A DNA stretch of 64,000 nt, from positions 272,761 through 336,760 of the forward strand of contig CAJXLF010000001.1 in the NCBI GenBank assembly GCA_913055805.1, written 5' to 3'. Below the pieces are notes generated by a model. It was not told where the DNA came from. It saw nothing but the letters and a program-made list of their open reading frames with translations, and searched no databases. Below, one piece after another: positions 43,860 to 52,290 of the stretch. The translations under genes were made by a program, and so were the position numbers. Origin of the DNA: an uncultured Salinisphaerales bacterium. GTDB lineage: Bacteria > Pseudomonadota > Gammaproteobacteria > Nevskiales > CAJXLF01. How positions within the stretch are numbered: the first letter of the stretch is position 1; every line of letters starts with the position of its first letter.

Positions 43860-45989
43860 ATGAACAAGAGCAAGGTTCTGCTGCTGCTGGCGGTAGCGGC
43901 GGCGATAGCGGCGTTTTTCTGGTTTGACCTCGACAGCCAGCTGACGCTGGCGAATTTCAAGGCGCAGCAGTCGGCGATTGCTGACTATTACCAGGCCAAT
44001 CGTCTGTGGTTCGCCTTGTTGTTCTTTGCCGGTTATGTGGCGGTGACCGGACTGTCTTTGCCCGGGGCGGCGGTGATGACGCTGGTGGCCGGGGCCATAT
44101 TCGGTCTGCTATGGGGCGTGGTCATCGTATCCTTTGCCTCTACTCTGGGCGCCACGCTGGCTTTCCTGGTTTCGCGTTTCATTTTGCGTGACGCCATCCA
44201 GCGGAAATTCAGCGATCGCCTGGCCGCGATCAACCGCGGCGTTGAAAAGGACGGCGCCTTCTATCTGTTTGCCCTGCGTCTGGTGCCGGCAGTGCCGTTC
44301 TTCGTCATCAATCTGGTCATGGGGCTGACGCCGATACGCGCACTGACCTTCTACTGGGTCAGCCAGCTCGGCATGCTGCCGGGAACTGCGGTCTACGTGT
44401 TTGCCGGCACTCGCATTGCGGAAATAGATTCCGTTGGCGGCATCTTTTCGCCGGATATCATCGGCGCCTTTGTGCTATTGGCCATCTTTCCGTTCCTGGC
44501 GCGCAAGTTTCTGGACTGGCTCAAGGCGCGCCGTGTGTACAAGGGCCATAAGCGCCCGAAAACCTTCGATACCAATATGGCCGTTATCGGCGCCGGTAGC
44601 GCCGGCCTTGTGTCGGCCTATATTGCGGCGGCGGTAAAGGCCAAGGTGACGCTGATTGAAAAACACCAGATGGGTGGTGACTGCCTGAATACCGGTTGTG
44701 TGCCATCCAAGGCCATTATCCGCTCGGCCAAGTTCCGCAGCCATATTCAGCGCGCCCGCGATTTCGGCTTCAGGCAGGCCAGTGTCGAGTTCGACTTTGC
44801 CGATGTCATGGCGCGGGTGCATAAGGTGATCGCCGCTATCGAGCCGCATGACTCGGTAGAGCGCTATACCGGTCTGGGTGTGGATTGTGTGCAGGGCGAT
44901 GCCCGCCTGACCTCTCCCTGGACGGTGGAAGTGAACGGTCGAACGATTACGGCCAGAAATATCGTGATCGCGAGCGGCGCCGAACCCTTTGTGCCGCCCA
45001 TTCCCGGTCTGGAGTCAGTGGAATATCTGACCTCGGATACGGTGTGGAATCTGCGCGAACTGCCGCGGCGGTTGATCGTGCTGGGTGGCGGGCCTATTGG
45101 CTCGGAGCTGACCCAGACCTTTGCCCGCCTGGGGTCGCAAGTCAGCCAGGTAGAAATGCTCGACCGCCTGCTGATCAAGGAAGACCCGGACGTTTCCGAG
45201 CTGGTGCAGAAACGCTTCGAATCTGAAGGCGTGAACGTGCTCACCGGGCACCGGGCCAGGGAAGTGCGGCAGGTCAATGGCGAGCATGTGCTGGTTTGTG
45301 AGTATCAGGGTGACGATATCGAGATTCCCTTTGACCGGATTCTCGTGGCCGTTGGCCGGGCTGCCCGCCTCAAGGGCTTTGGCCTGGAAGAGCTGGGCGT
45401 GGAAGTGAATCGCACCGTGGTGGTCGATGAGTTCATGCGCACCAATTATCCGAATATCTTCGCTTGCGGGGATGTGGCCGGGCCCTACCAGTTCACACAC
45501 ACAGCCTCGCATCAGGCCTGGTATGCAGCGGTGAATGCGCTTTTCGGCCGCTTCAAGAAATTCAAGGCCGATTACTCGGTCATTCCCTGGGCGACCTTCA
45601 CCGAGCCGGAAGTGGCCACGGTGGGCCTGAATGAAACGGCAGCGAAGGAGCAGGGCATCGACTACGAAGTTACACACTTCGGCATCGACGACCTGGACCG
45701 GGCGATTGCCGATTCAGAAGCGCATGGCTTCGTAAAAGTGCTGACCGTGCCCGGCAAGGACAGGATTCTGGGTGTCACCATCGTGGGCGAACATGCGGGT
45801 GACTTGATTGCCGAGTACGTGCTGGCCATGCGTTACAAGCTGGGCCTGAACAAGATTCTGGGTACCATCCATATTTACCCGACGCTGGCCGAGGCCAACA
45901 AGTTTGCCGCCGGTGAGTGGAAAAAGGCCCATGCGCCGGAGTGGGCGCTGAAGCTGCTGGAGCGGTACCACGCCTGGCAGCGAGGCTGA
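43860..45989 (+). CDS. TVP38/TMEM64 membrane domain fused to flavin disulfide oxidoreductase
   Basis: A 709-residue fusion. Residues 1 to about 225 are a TVP38/TMEM64 (DedA-like) membrane domain with GLSLPGAAVMTLVAGAIFG and LRLVPAVPFFVINLVMGLTP. From residue 238 a mercuric-reductase-like flavoprotein follows: FAD loop GAGSAG (244-249), redox CLNTGCVPSK (Cys275, Cys280), NAD loop GGGPIGSE, FACGDVAG and the C-terminal HIYPTLAE catalytic His-Glu. A mercury-binding C-terminal Cys pair is absent, so mercury is unlikely as substrate. The membrane domain may feed lipid or quinone chemistry, which is inference. Divergent from the molybdopterin enzyme. Confidence 0.93.
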   Translation: MNKSKVLLLLAVAAAIAAFFWFDLDSQLTLANFKAQQSAIADYYQANRLWFALLFFAGYVAVTGLSLPGAAVMTLVAGAIFGLLWGVVIVSFASTLGATLAFLVSRFILRDAIQRKFSDRLAAINRGVEKDGAFYLFALRLVPAVPFFVINLVMGLTPIRALTFYWVSQLGMLPGTAVYVFAGTRIAEIDSVGGIFSPDIIGAFVLLAIFPFLARKFLDWLKARRVYKGHKRPKTFDTNMAVIGAGSAGLVSAYIAAAVKAKVTLIEKHQMGGDCLNTGCVPSKAIIRSAKFRSHIQRARDFGFRQASVEFDFADVMARVHKVIAAIEPHDSVERYTGLGVDCVQGDARLTSPWTVEVNGRTITARNIVIASGAEPFVPPIPGLESVEYLTSDTVWNLRELPRRLIVLGGGPIGSELTQTFARLGSQVSQVEMLDRLLIKEDPDVSELVQKRFESEGVNVLTGHRAREVRQVNGEHVLVCEYQGDDIEIPFDRILVAVGRAARLKGFGLEELGVEVNRTVVVDEFMRTNYPNIFACGDVAGPYQFTHTASHQAWYAAVNALFGRFKKFKADYSVIPWATFTEPEVATVGLNETAAKEQGIDYEVTHFGIDDLDRAIADSEAHGFVKVLTVPGKDRILGVTIVGEHAGDLIAEYVLAMRYKLGLNKILGTIHIYPTLAEANKFAAGEWKKAHAPEWALKLLERYHAWQRG

Positions 45990-46004
45990 GGCATTCCGGT
46001 TATC

Positions 46005-46196
46005 TCAAGCGGGCAGTGCATGACGGTTACTTGAGCGCCGGGCCCAGATGCGTTCGTGGAAGTGATAGCCCACGGTATTGATGCAGGGTTCGACCAGGGC
46101 AGCGACACCGCCGACAACCCAGTCGCCGGTCATCAGCCCGATGACCACGAAGGCGATGCTGATATGCATGATGCCAAAGCTGATGGTCTTGATCAT
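46005..46196 (-). CDS. DUF2061 family membrane protein
   Basis: A 63-residue protein with two hydrophobic segments and the DUF2061 signature KTISFGIMHISIAFVV, then VGGVAALVEPCINTVGYHFH. Function of the family is unknown. The ATG at 46196 has GGAG seven bases upstream; the frame starts at 46208. A Fur-like box lies a few bases before the ribosome site, hinting at iron repression. It converges with the TVP38 fusion gene. Confidence 0.82.
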   Translation of the reverse strand: MIKTISFGIMHISIAFVVIGLMTGDWVVGGVAALVEPCINTVGYHFHERIWARRSSNRHALPA

Positions 46197-46209
46197 GACG
46201 ATCTCCAAA

Positions 46210-46224
46210 TGAGAATAATTCTCA
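46210..46224. promoter_or_regulatory. Fur-like box upstream of the DUF2061 gene
   Basis: TGAGAAT, one A, ATTCTCA is a perfect 7-1-7 inverted repeat of the Fur consensus style. It lies 14 bases ahead of the start codon. Confidence 0.6.
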
Positions 46225-46283
46225 AATAGAATCGATCATTTGCGGGATGCTGTCCAACGATTTTTGCCAATTTCGGCGATAGG

Positions 46284-46319
46284 AAAAAACTATGCCCGGC
46301 GGTTGAGCCGCCGGGCATA
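46284..46319 (-). terminator. Rho-independent terminator after the DUF1302 gene
   Basis: TATGCCCGGCGG pairs with CCGCCGGGCATA across TTGAG; on the minus strand six T follow the stem. It lies 18 bases past the DUF1302 stop. Confidence 0.93.
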
Positions 46320-46336
46320 CATTGGCATAAGCTTTT

Positions 46337-48556
46337 CTAGAAGCTGTAGGTGACTTCCATGGCTACGCTGTCACGGTCGCGCAGCTGGTTATCATCACCG
46401 TCGAAGATCTGGAAGATTACGCTGCCGGTAATGTTCTCACCGTACTCGACGTAGACGCCGGGAATCAGCCAGAGGCTGTCCTCCACATAGTTCTGAATCG
46501 GGAAGGGTGCGATACCGTCGATATCGTAGAACCCGATCAGGGTCGGTTTCAGGTTGATACCCGAGTTAAAGATATTCGGGTAATCCAGCTGAATCAGCGT
46601 GCGCATGCCGTAGGCGAAGTCTTCGCCGAAACCGCGCGTCTGCTGTGTGGGGTTGAAGGTGAAGTAGGGGGACTGGCCAGGGGCAAGACCGGTGCCATCG
46701 GCGCCGGGTGCGGGGTGGGTAAAGTTGGCGCTGCCCTGCAATACCAGGCCGTCGTCAATACTGGGCAGGTCCTGGATGTAGGTGGCGCCGAATTCCAGGC
46801 CGAAGATCACGTTTTCAGAACCCACCGGGTTTTCCACCAGCACTTTCAGGGCGGTCAGGGTGAACTGATGCACCTTGAACTGTTCGTAGCCCTGCACATA
46901 CTGCCCGGGACGTATGCGGTCGATGCCCCGGTAACGGTTGATAAAGCTGGGTGCGACCTGATGTGCCGCCGGAATGGCAAAGTTCAATGCATCAGGACCA
47001 ATGACGCCGGCGGCCACCAGATCGGTCAGCAGCGTCAGCACCCGGGGAATGGCGGAGGGGTCTGTGATGGTGCCAAGCAACGCGGCCGGGTCCAGCAAGC
47101 CGGCCGGATCAGCAATGGTCAGCTCATTCGAAGGCAGGCCCGGTTGTACGGCGGTAAACAGCAGGTCCGTTATATGTACCTGCAACGGCATGTTGGGCCG
47201 GTAGGCGTATTCACCTGCCCATGACCAGCCGAACTCGGTGAAGTTGAAGGAGATGCCGTAAACCTCAAGATCTTCCGGGAAGTCCTGAAAGGCCCGCGTC
47301 GTGTCCACAGGCAGCGGTTCGCGGGCCAGATAGGCCTGCAGGTCACAGCCGCGCGGGTCGCATCGTTCCGCAGTGTCGGGATGGGCGCCGGCGTTGAAGC
47401 CGTTGCAGTCGTCAATGGCTTCAAGCAGGCCGGCGGAGTCGCGGGCGCAGGAATCCTGCGAGGCGATAAAACTCAGGTAGGGCAGGCGGCTATGCACATT
47501 GGCATAGTAAAAGCCCAGTTCCGTGCCGTTGAGGATGTCCGGCAGGAAGGTGCGGACACTGATGCCGTACTGACCGCCGTCACGGGCGCCGAATTTCTTC
47601 TCATTCGGCATGAAGACCGTGCGATGCGAGTTGCTGAACAGGCTCAGCGTGCCGCTGGATACATAACGGGAATCCAGATCTTCGGGGAACTGGCCGAGGG
47701 TGAGCTGAGCATTGTCACCACCTCCCAGGGCATCAATCGAAGAGAAGAAAGTGCCGGAAGGTTCAGGCACCGTAGGGCGCCAGTTCAGCTGATAAAACAC
47801 CTCTACGCTGGTGCTTTCCGTGATATCGGAGCCGAGAGTGAACAGTTCCACCGGACTCCAGGTTTCCTTCAGCGGGAAGCCGGGTTGCCGGGCCAGTGAG
47901 GCATCCAGCGGGTTGATGAAGTCGAGGGTGTTGAACAAGGTCAGGTTGGATTCGCCCCAACGCAGTCGGGTACGGCCAATGGTGAAAAAGAAATCACGGT
48001 CAAAGGCGTTGAAGGTGGAGCCAATCTGCCAGGACCGCAGTTTGATCTGGTTGCCGGCGCGGTCCTCGATCGCCTTGCTGCGGCGGGTTTCAGCGGGCTG
48101 GAAGAGGGTGTTGGGATGTGTTTCGTCAAAGTCGGTATTGATCTCGTCGAAGAAGCCAACCACGTTGGCCTTGAACAGCCAGTCCTTCCAGTTCACGCCC
48201 CAGTCGGAGTTGACCTTGACCAGAGCGGTATAGAGATCGCCCTTGTCGTAGTTGAGATTGCCGTTGTCGAAGAGATGACCGCTGAAGCTGCCTTCGGCAT
48301 CCACCAGGCGCTGATTGGGGCCCGTGTCGCCAAAAAAGGAAAGACAATCATCGGCAGCGCAGAGATTTTGCTGGCCCTCGACGTTGGTTTTGTAAACGAG
48401 ATCGTTATCTCGTTCTTCCAGTCGCCAACCCGCACCGACGGTGACAAAGGTTTTGCCGGATACCGAGAAGTCGCCCCAGTCGAATTGCAAAGCCGTCGCC
48501 GGCAAAGATCCCCCGATAAGCAGTGCCAGACAGCACAGCCTGATTACGTGTCGCAT
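46337..48556 (-). CDS. DUF1302 family outer-membrane protein
   Basis: A 739-residue exported protein. A signal peptide ends near residue 22 (PATALQ). The body is rich in aromatic, alternating strands, with the DUF1302 blocks FTIGRTRLRWGESNLTLFNTL (cut short here: FTIGRTRLRWGESN) and NPLDASLARQPGFPL, ending in SVAMEVTYSF, whose final Phe suits the Bam complex. It is predicted to be an outer-membrane beta-barrel that usually works with DUF1329; that partner is at 34.1 kb, not adjacent. GGAGGAGTA precedes the chosen ATG. A strong terminator follows. Confidence 0.88.
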   Translation of the reverse strand: MRHVIRLCCLALLIGGSLPATALQFDWGDFSVSGKTFVTVGAGWRLEERDNDLVYKTNVEGQQNLCAADDCLSFFGDTGPNQRLVDAEGSFSGHLFDNGNLNYDKGDLYTALVKVNSDWGVNWKDWLFKANVVGFFDEINTDFDETHPNTLFQPAETRRSKAIEDRAGNQIKLRSWQIGSTFNAFDRDFFFTIGRTRLRWGESNLTLFNTLDFINPLDASLARQPGFPLKETWSPVELFTLGSDITESTSVEVFYQLNWRPTVPEPSGTFFSSIDALGGGDNAQLTLGQFPEDLDSRYVSSGTLSLFSNSHRTVFMPNEKKFGARDGGQYGISVRTFLPDILNGTELGFYYANVHSRLPYLSFIASQDSCARDSAGLLEAIDDCNGFNAGAHPDTAERCDPRGCDLQAYLAREPLPVDTTRAFQDFPEDLEVYGISFNFTEFGWSWAGEYAYRPNMPLQVHITDLLFTAVQPGLPSNELTIADPAGLLDPAALLGTITDPSAIPRVLTLLTDLVAAGVIGPDALNFAIPAAHQVAPSFINRYRGIDRIRPGQYVQGYEQFKVHQFTLTALKVLVENPVGSENVIFGLEFGATYIQDLPSIDDGLVLQGSANFTHPAPGADGTGLAPGQSPYFTFNPTQQTRGFGEDFAYGMRTLIQLDYPNIFNSGINLKPTLIGFYDIDGIAPFPIQNYVEDSLWLIPGVYVEYGENITGSVIFQIFDGDDNQLRDRDSVAMEVTYSF

Positions 48557-48710
48557 TACTCCTCCTCGCATGCGCCCCGAATTTATTAGTGCAAAGTGTG
48601 ATGTAACTGATTCGCCCCGAACTCTACATCGCACAATGTCAAGATTGAATAGCTTAGCGATATGTTACTGCTTTGAAAAGCTTTCTCGCCTCCGGAGTTC
48701 TGGAATAGAT

Positions 48711-49943
48711 CTAAAGCACCATTAATGTGGCGATACCCAGAAACATGCCCAGACTCACAACATCAGTCGCCGTAGTCAGGAAAATGCTCGAGGCCGTAGC
48801 CGGATCGACGCCGACGCGCTTGAGGGTAAGCGGCACCAATACACCTGTGACGCCGCTGACGATGCAGCTGCCGGTCATGGCCAGTAGCATGACCAGCCCC
48901 AGCAGCCAGGCATTCTCGGCGCCCGACCACAGGCTGTAGCCAGTCATGGCGATGGCGGCAACCAGGCCCACAGCCACGCCATTCACCAGTCCCAGCATGG
49001 CTTCCTTGCGCAGCAGTTTGCGCATGGCTTCAGTGCCGTGTTCGCCGAGGGTCAGGCCGCGCAGGGTGACCGCCAGCGCCTGGCATCCCGTATTGCCTGA
49101 CTGGCCGGCCAGGACCGGCAGGAAGACCGCCAGCACCACGATGCTGGCAATGGTGTCTTCGAAAATGCCGACTACAAACGCGGCAAGAAAAGCCGTCAGC
49201 AGGTTGAACTGCAACCAGGGCTGGCGCATGCGCAGGCAACGCTGCAGTGGTGTGGTGAAGTGTTCTTCCCGGTCCACGCCCACCATGCTGCCCGCCTGGG
49301 CACTCAGGCTGAAATTGTGTTCTTCAAAAAGCAGGTAGCCATGCACCAGGCCAATGAGGACACCCGCTTCATCGCAGACCGGGTAAACCGGATATTGGCG
49401 ATATACCGTTTCCAGCATGGCATCTTCCATGCGGGTGTCCGGTTTGAAGTGGAATGGCTGGGTCACCATGATGGAATGAATCGGGGCATCCGGCTCGCTG
49501 AGCATGAGGTCGCGCATGACGATCACGCCCTGAAGCCGGTTCTCGCCATCGACTGCATAACCGTAGGTAATGGGCTGCTGCTGATTCCATTCGCGAATCT
49601 TCTCAATGGCCTCCCTGGCCGTGAGGTTGGCATCCAGCATGCCGACGGGACTCGACATCAGACGGCCAACACTGTCTTCCGGATACTGCAGGCAGATGTT
49701 CCAGTACTCACCGGCTTCGGTATGTACCTTCGGCATAATGGCCTGACGTCGCTCCTCTGGCAGCCGCAGGAGGATTTTGGTGCTGAGCCCGGTGGGCAGA
49801 GCGGAAAGTACCGCGGCCGCCATGGCGTCGTCCTGTGCCTGGAGGTAGCCGGCCGCATCCAGGGGAGCTCGGCGTTTGAGCTCACGGACAATACGGTTCA
49901 CCTGCGTGATATCAGGATGTACTGAGGCCGTTTCTGATTCCAT
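48711..49943 (-). CDS. mgtE: MgtE-family magnesium transporter
   Basis: A 410-residue MgtE-type carrier. An N-terminal helical domain is followed by two CBS domains (about 110-225, with SSPVGMLDANLTAREAIEKI and YPVYPVCDEAGVLIGLV), then five membrane helices with the pore signature PVLAGQSGNTGCQALAVTLR. CBS domains close the pore when intracellular Mg is high. It is a little shorter than the usual 450 residues. GGAAGGAG precedes the ATG at 49943; the frame is open to 50000. It stands alone. Confidence 0.9.
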   Translation of the reverse strand: MESETASVHPDITQVNRIVRELKRRAPLDAAGYLQAQDDAMAAAVLSALPTGLSTKILLRLPEERRQAIMPKVHTEAGEYWNICLQYPEDSVGRLMSSPVGMLDANLTAREAIEKIREWNQQQPITYGYAVDGENRLQGVIVMRDLMLSEPDAPIHSIMVTQPFHFKPDTRMEDAMLETVYRQYPVYPVCDEAGVLIGLVHGYLLFEEHNFSLSAQAGSMVGVDREEHFTTPLQRCLRMRQPWLQFNLLTAFLAAFVVGIFEDTIASIVVLAVFLPVLAGQSGNTGCQALAVTLRGLTLGEHGTEAMRKLLRKEAMLGLVNGVAVGLVAAIAMTGYSLWSGAENAWLLGLVMLLAMTGSCIVSGVTGVLVPLTLKRVGVDPATASSIFLTTATDVVSLGMFLGIATLMVL

Positions 49944-50072
49944 AGTGACAGCTCCTTCCCCGCTCCTGCAGTCATCATACGGCAGCCGCGAATAATGCAT
50001 AAGCCAGAAAAAACTGGTGATTGCGTTTTCACGAACTATACTCAGGTCAATAACTAAACTAAGGGGTACGAA

Positions 50073-51200
50073 ATGCCCGGAATGAGAGAACTAAAAAACA
50101 TCCAACTTCACCGTCTGGCGACTCTCCTGCTGTTTCTTCTGGGCAGTTGTGTATCGCTGCTGGCTTTTGCCTCCGACCCACCTGCGGAACTGAATAACAC
50201 CAATAGCGCTGCTGATTCACCCGACTACTACGTGCTTTTTATCTGTCTGATGGCCGGTGCTTTTGGCGGGCTGCTGTATGCCGTCAAAGAGAACAAGCTC
50301 AGGCTGCCGGGCAGTGATTCTGAGGGGGGAAGCTACAAGCTTGGCTGGGTCGCCGATGTTCTGTTTGGTGTCGGTGGGGGTGTGGTGATTTTTCTTGTGT
50401 ACCCCGACGACATCGACCTCTACAAGAAGGGCATTTCCGGCATCATCAAGTTTATCGGGCTGGGTATTATCGGTGGTTATGGCGGACGGCTTTTTCTTGA
50501 GAAAGCCACCAGTGCCAGGCTGGCGGGTGTTGAAGAAAAGGTGGAGGCTCTCAAGGAAAAAGACAAATTCGACGCGAGGGCCATGGCTGCGGTTGATCGT
50601 GTGCTGGATGAGCGTCCGGAAAGTGCGCCGGAACAGGAAGAACTCGTGCAGTTACTCGACAGCGCCAGCCATGCCGTGCAGGTGGAAGCCTTCAAGGCGG
50701 CACGCGTATTCCGCAAGAAAATGACTGCCGTTGTGTTCGATGAGGAAGCTACGGACGGGGCGAGGCAGAGTGCGCAAGGCGGCTTGCGGCAGGCCATCAA
50801 GGTGCTGGAAGCATTGGCGGAAATCGACAAGGGTGGAAAGTATCACCGCACCTACGGCCAGTTGGCTTATGCACACAGAGCACTGGGAGAACACGCCAAG
50901 GCGCTTACCGCCTTTTCCAAGGCGATAGAAATTCGCAACAAGCATGAAGTCGCAGGCTACCGCCTGTACGAATTTGGCCGTGCAGCCTGCCGGGCCATTG
51001 AAACACCTGAAGATGCAAATGCGATCCAGCAGGATCTTGCCGAGGCCGTGAAAGCCAAGGGCGAAGCCCTGAAACGTATGCAACCCCTGGAAGAAAAGTA
51101 CGAAGTCGAACTAAAAGATTGGTTCGAAAAACATCCCGGGCAAGTTGAGGACTTCAGGGAAAAAAACGGGTTTGATCCTTTAGGCACGGAATTACAGTAG
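50073..51200 (+). CDS. Membrane-anchored TPR-like protein of unknown function
   Basis: A 375-residue protein. Residues 13-33 are a signal-like hydrophobic stretch and three more hydrophobic segments lie at about 52-70, 93-115 and 122-142. A charged coiled-coil-like region follows (148-170), then helical repeats: YHRTYGQLAYAHRALGEHAK and ALTAFSKAIEIRN, which read as TPR motifs. The long C-terminal half is probably cytoplasmic. I do not recognise the family. GGGG precedes the ATG. It is the first of three rightward genes separated by 8 and about 23 bases. Confidence 0.72.
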   Translation: MPGMRELKNIQLHRLATLLLFLLGSCVSLLAFASDPPAELNNTNSAADSPDYYVLFICLMAGAFGGLLYAVKENKLRLPGSDSEGGSYKLGWVADVLFGVGGGVVIFLVYPDDIDLYKKGISGIIKFIGLGIIGGYGGRLFLEKATSARLAGVEEKVEALKEKDKFDARAMAAVDRVLDERPESAPEQEELVQLLDSASHAVQVEAFKAARVFRKKMTAVVFDEEATDGARQSAQGGLRQAIKVLEALAEIDKGGKYHRTYGQLAYAHRALGEHAKALTAFSKAIEIRNKHEVAGYRLYEFGRAACRAIETPEDANAIQQDLAEAVKAKGEALKRMQPLEEKYEVELKDWFEKHPGQVEDFREKNGFDPLGTELQ

Positions 51201-51208
51201 GGGGGGTG

Positions 51209-52267
51209 ATGCATCACATTTTATGTATTCATGGCATTGGCAAGCACAGCGCCAGCTGGATTAGAGACAAGGCTGATGGTGAGGAATCCTTCGAAGACTT
51301 GTTTAAGGGTACATGGAAGAATTTTTCCAGACTCGGAGATTTTGATGATGAGGTGACTCTGCATTCCATTCATTACGATGATGAGATAGATAAGATTGTT
51401 TCTTCCTGGGAGGGGCAAGCAAAGTCCATAAAAGATCAACTGCAGGTATCGCCTCAACTGGTAGGAGAGGTCGAGTGGTTTACCGAAACGCTGGACGAAG
51501 TATCTAAAGCCAAGCAGGAAGATCAATGGGCGTACACCCATTTAATGGATCTACTCCTCTTTGTGGGCTCTCCGAGTCTTCAGGACAGATTGGTCAACTA
51601 CGTTGGCGCACAACTCCTGGATATCATCAAAAGTAATAAGGGTAGCTTCTCGCTCATTGGTCATTCGATGGGTACCGCTATGGCGCACAAGGTTGTGCAG
51701 GCGATGTATAACGAAGAAGTAAAGACAGCAAGTGGGGTTGTTCAGACGCTTAGAGGGGATTTTTCATTCGAAACTGTGGCGATGATCGCAAATACAAGCT
51801 ACGCTTTATCCAGGGATAGAAAAGATCATTACAAAGGGGTAGTTAAACCGTCTGTGGTTGTAGGCGCTGGTTGTTGCAGCAAGTGGTTCAATGTTAATCA
51901 CAAATATGACCCTGTGGGCCAATTCATGCCTTTTGATTACAGGGAAAACCCTGACTGGTTGGAGACCGCCGTGTCAGCCAATGGTTGGCATTGGGATATT
52001 GAGTTAACTGATATAACCGCTCGCAATATTCACTCTATCAATCATTACTTTCGTGATCCTGCTTTTCATATCCCATTTTTTGAAAAGACGTTCGGCGTCG
52101 ATATGAAGAAAGCGGAGAAACGAGCAGCGATTCAGAAGTTTGATGGCTTAAAAAAAGCCTTTCCCGTCAAAACATTCAAGGCCTCGTTGGAAACCCTTGG
52201 CGTGTCCAAGTTGGAAACTTTCCGAGATTTTTATACGGCGATTAAACGTTTAAGGATTCTGGCCTGA
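51209..52267 (+). CDS. Alpha/beta hydrolase, lipase/PGAP1-like
   Basis: A 352-residue hydrolase. IHGIGKH forms the oxyanion region (HGIG at 8-11), and the nucleophile elbow is GHSMG (Ser153); a likely Asp is in NHKYDPVG (Asp234) and a His may be in INHYFRD or FHIPFF. The pattern suggests DUF676- or PGAP1-type lipid esterases. Base composition is visibly AT-richer than the neighbourhood (26 of 60 G+C in the line at 51361). The ATG has six G just ahead; GTG at 51206 overlaps that ribosome site. Middle gene of a three-gene unit. Confidence 0.78.
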   Translation: MHHILCIHGIGKHSASWIRDKADGEESFEDLFKGTWKNFSRLGDFDDEVTLHSIHYDDEIDKIVSSWEGQAKSIKDQLQVSPQLVGEVEWFTETLDEVSKAKQEDQWAYTHLMDLLLFVGSPSLQDRLVNYVGAQLLDIIKSNKGSFSLIGHSMGTAMAHKVVQAMYNEEVKTASGVVQTLRGDFSFETVAMIANTSYALSRDRKDHYKGVVKPSVVVGAGCCSKWFNVNHKYDPVGQFMPFDYRENPDWLETAVSANGWHWDIELTDITARNIHSINHYFRDPAFHIPFFEKTFGVDMKKAEKRAAIQKFDGLKKAFPVKTFKASLETLGVSKLETFRDFYTAIKRLRILA

Positions 52268-52290
52268 GTCAACAGGATTCGGTGTATTTC

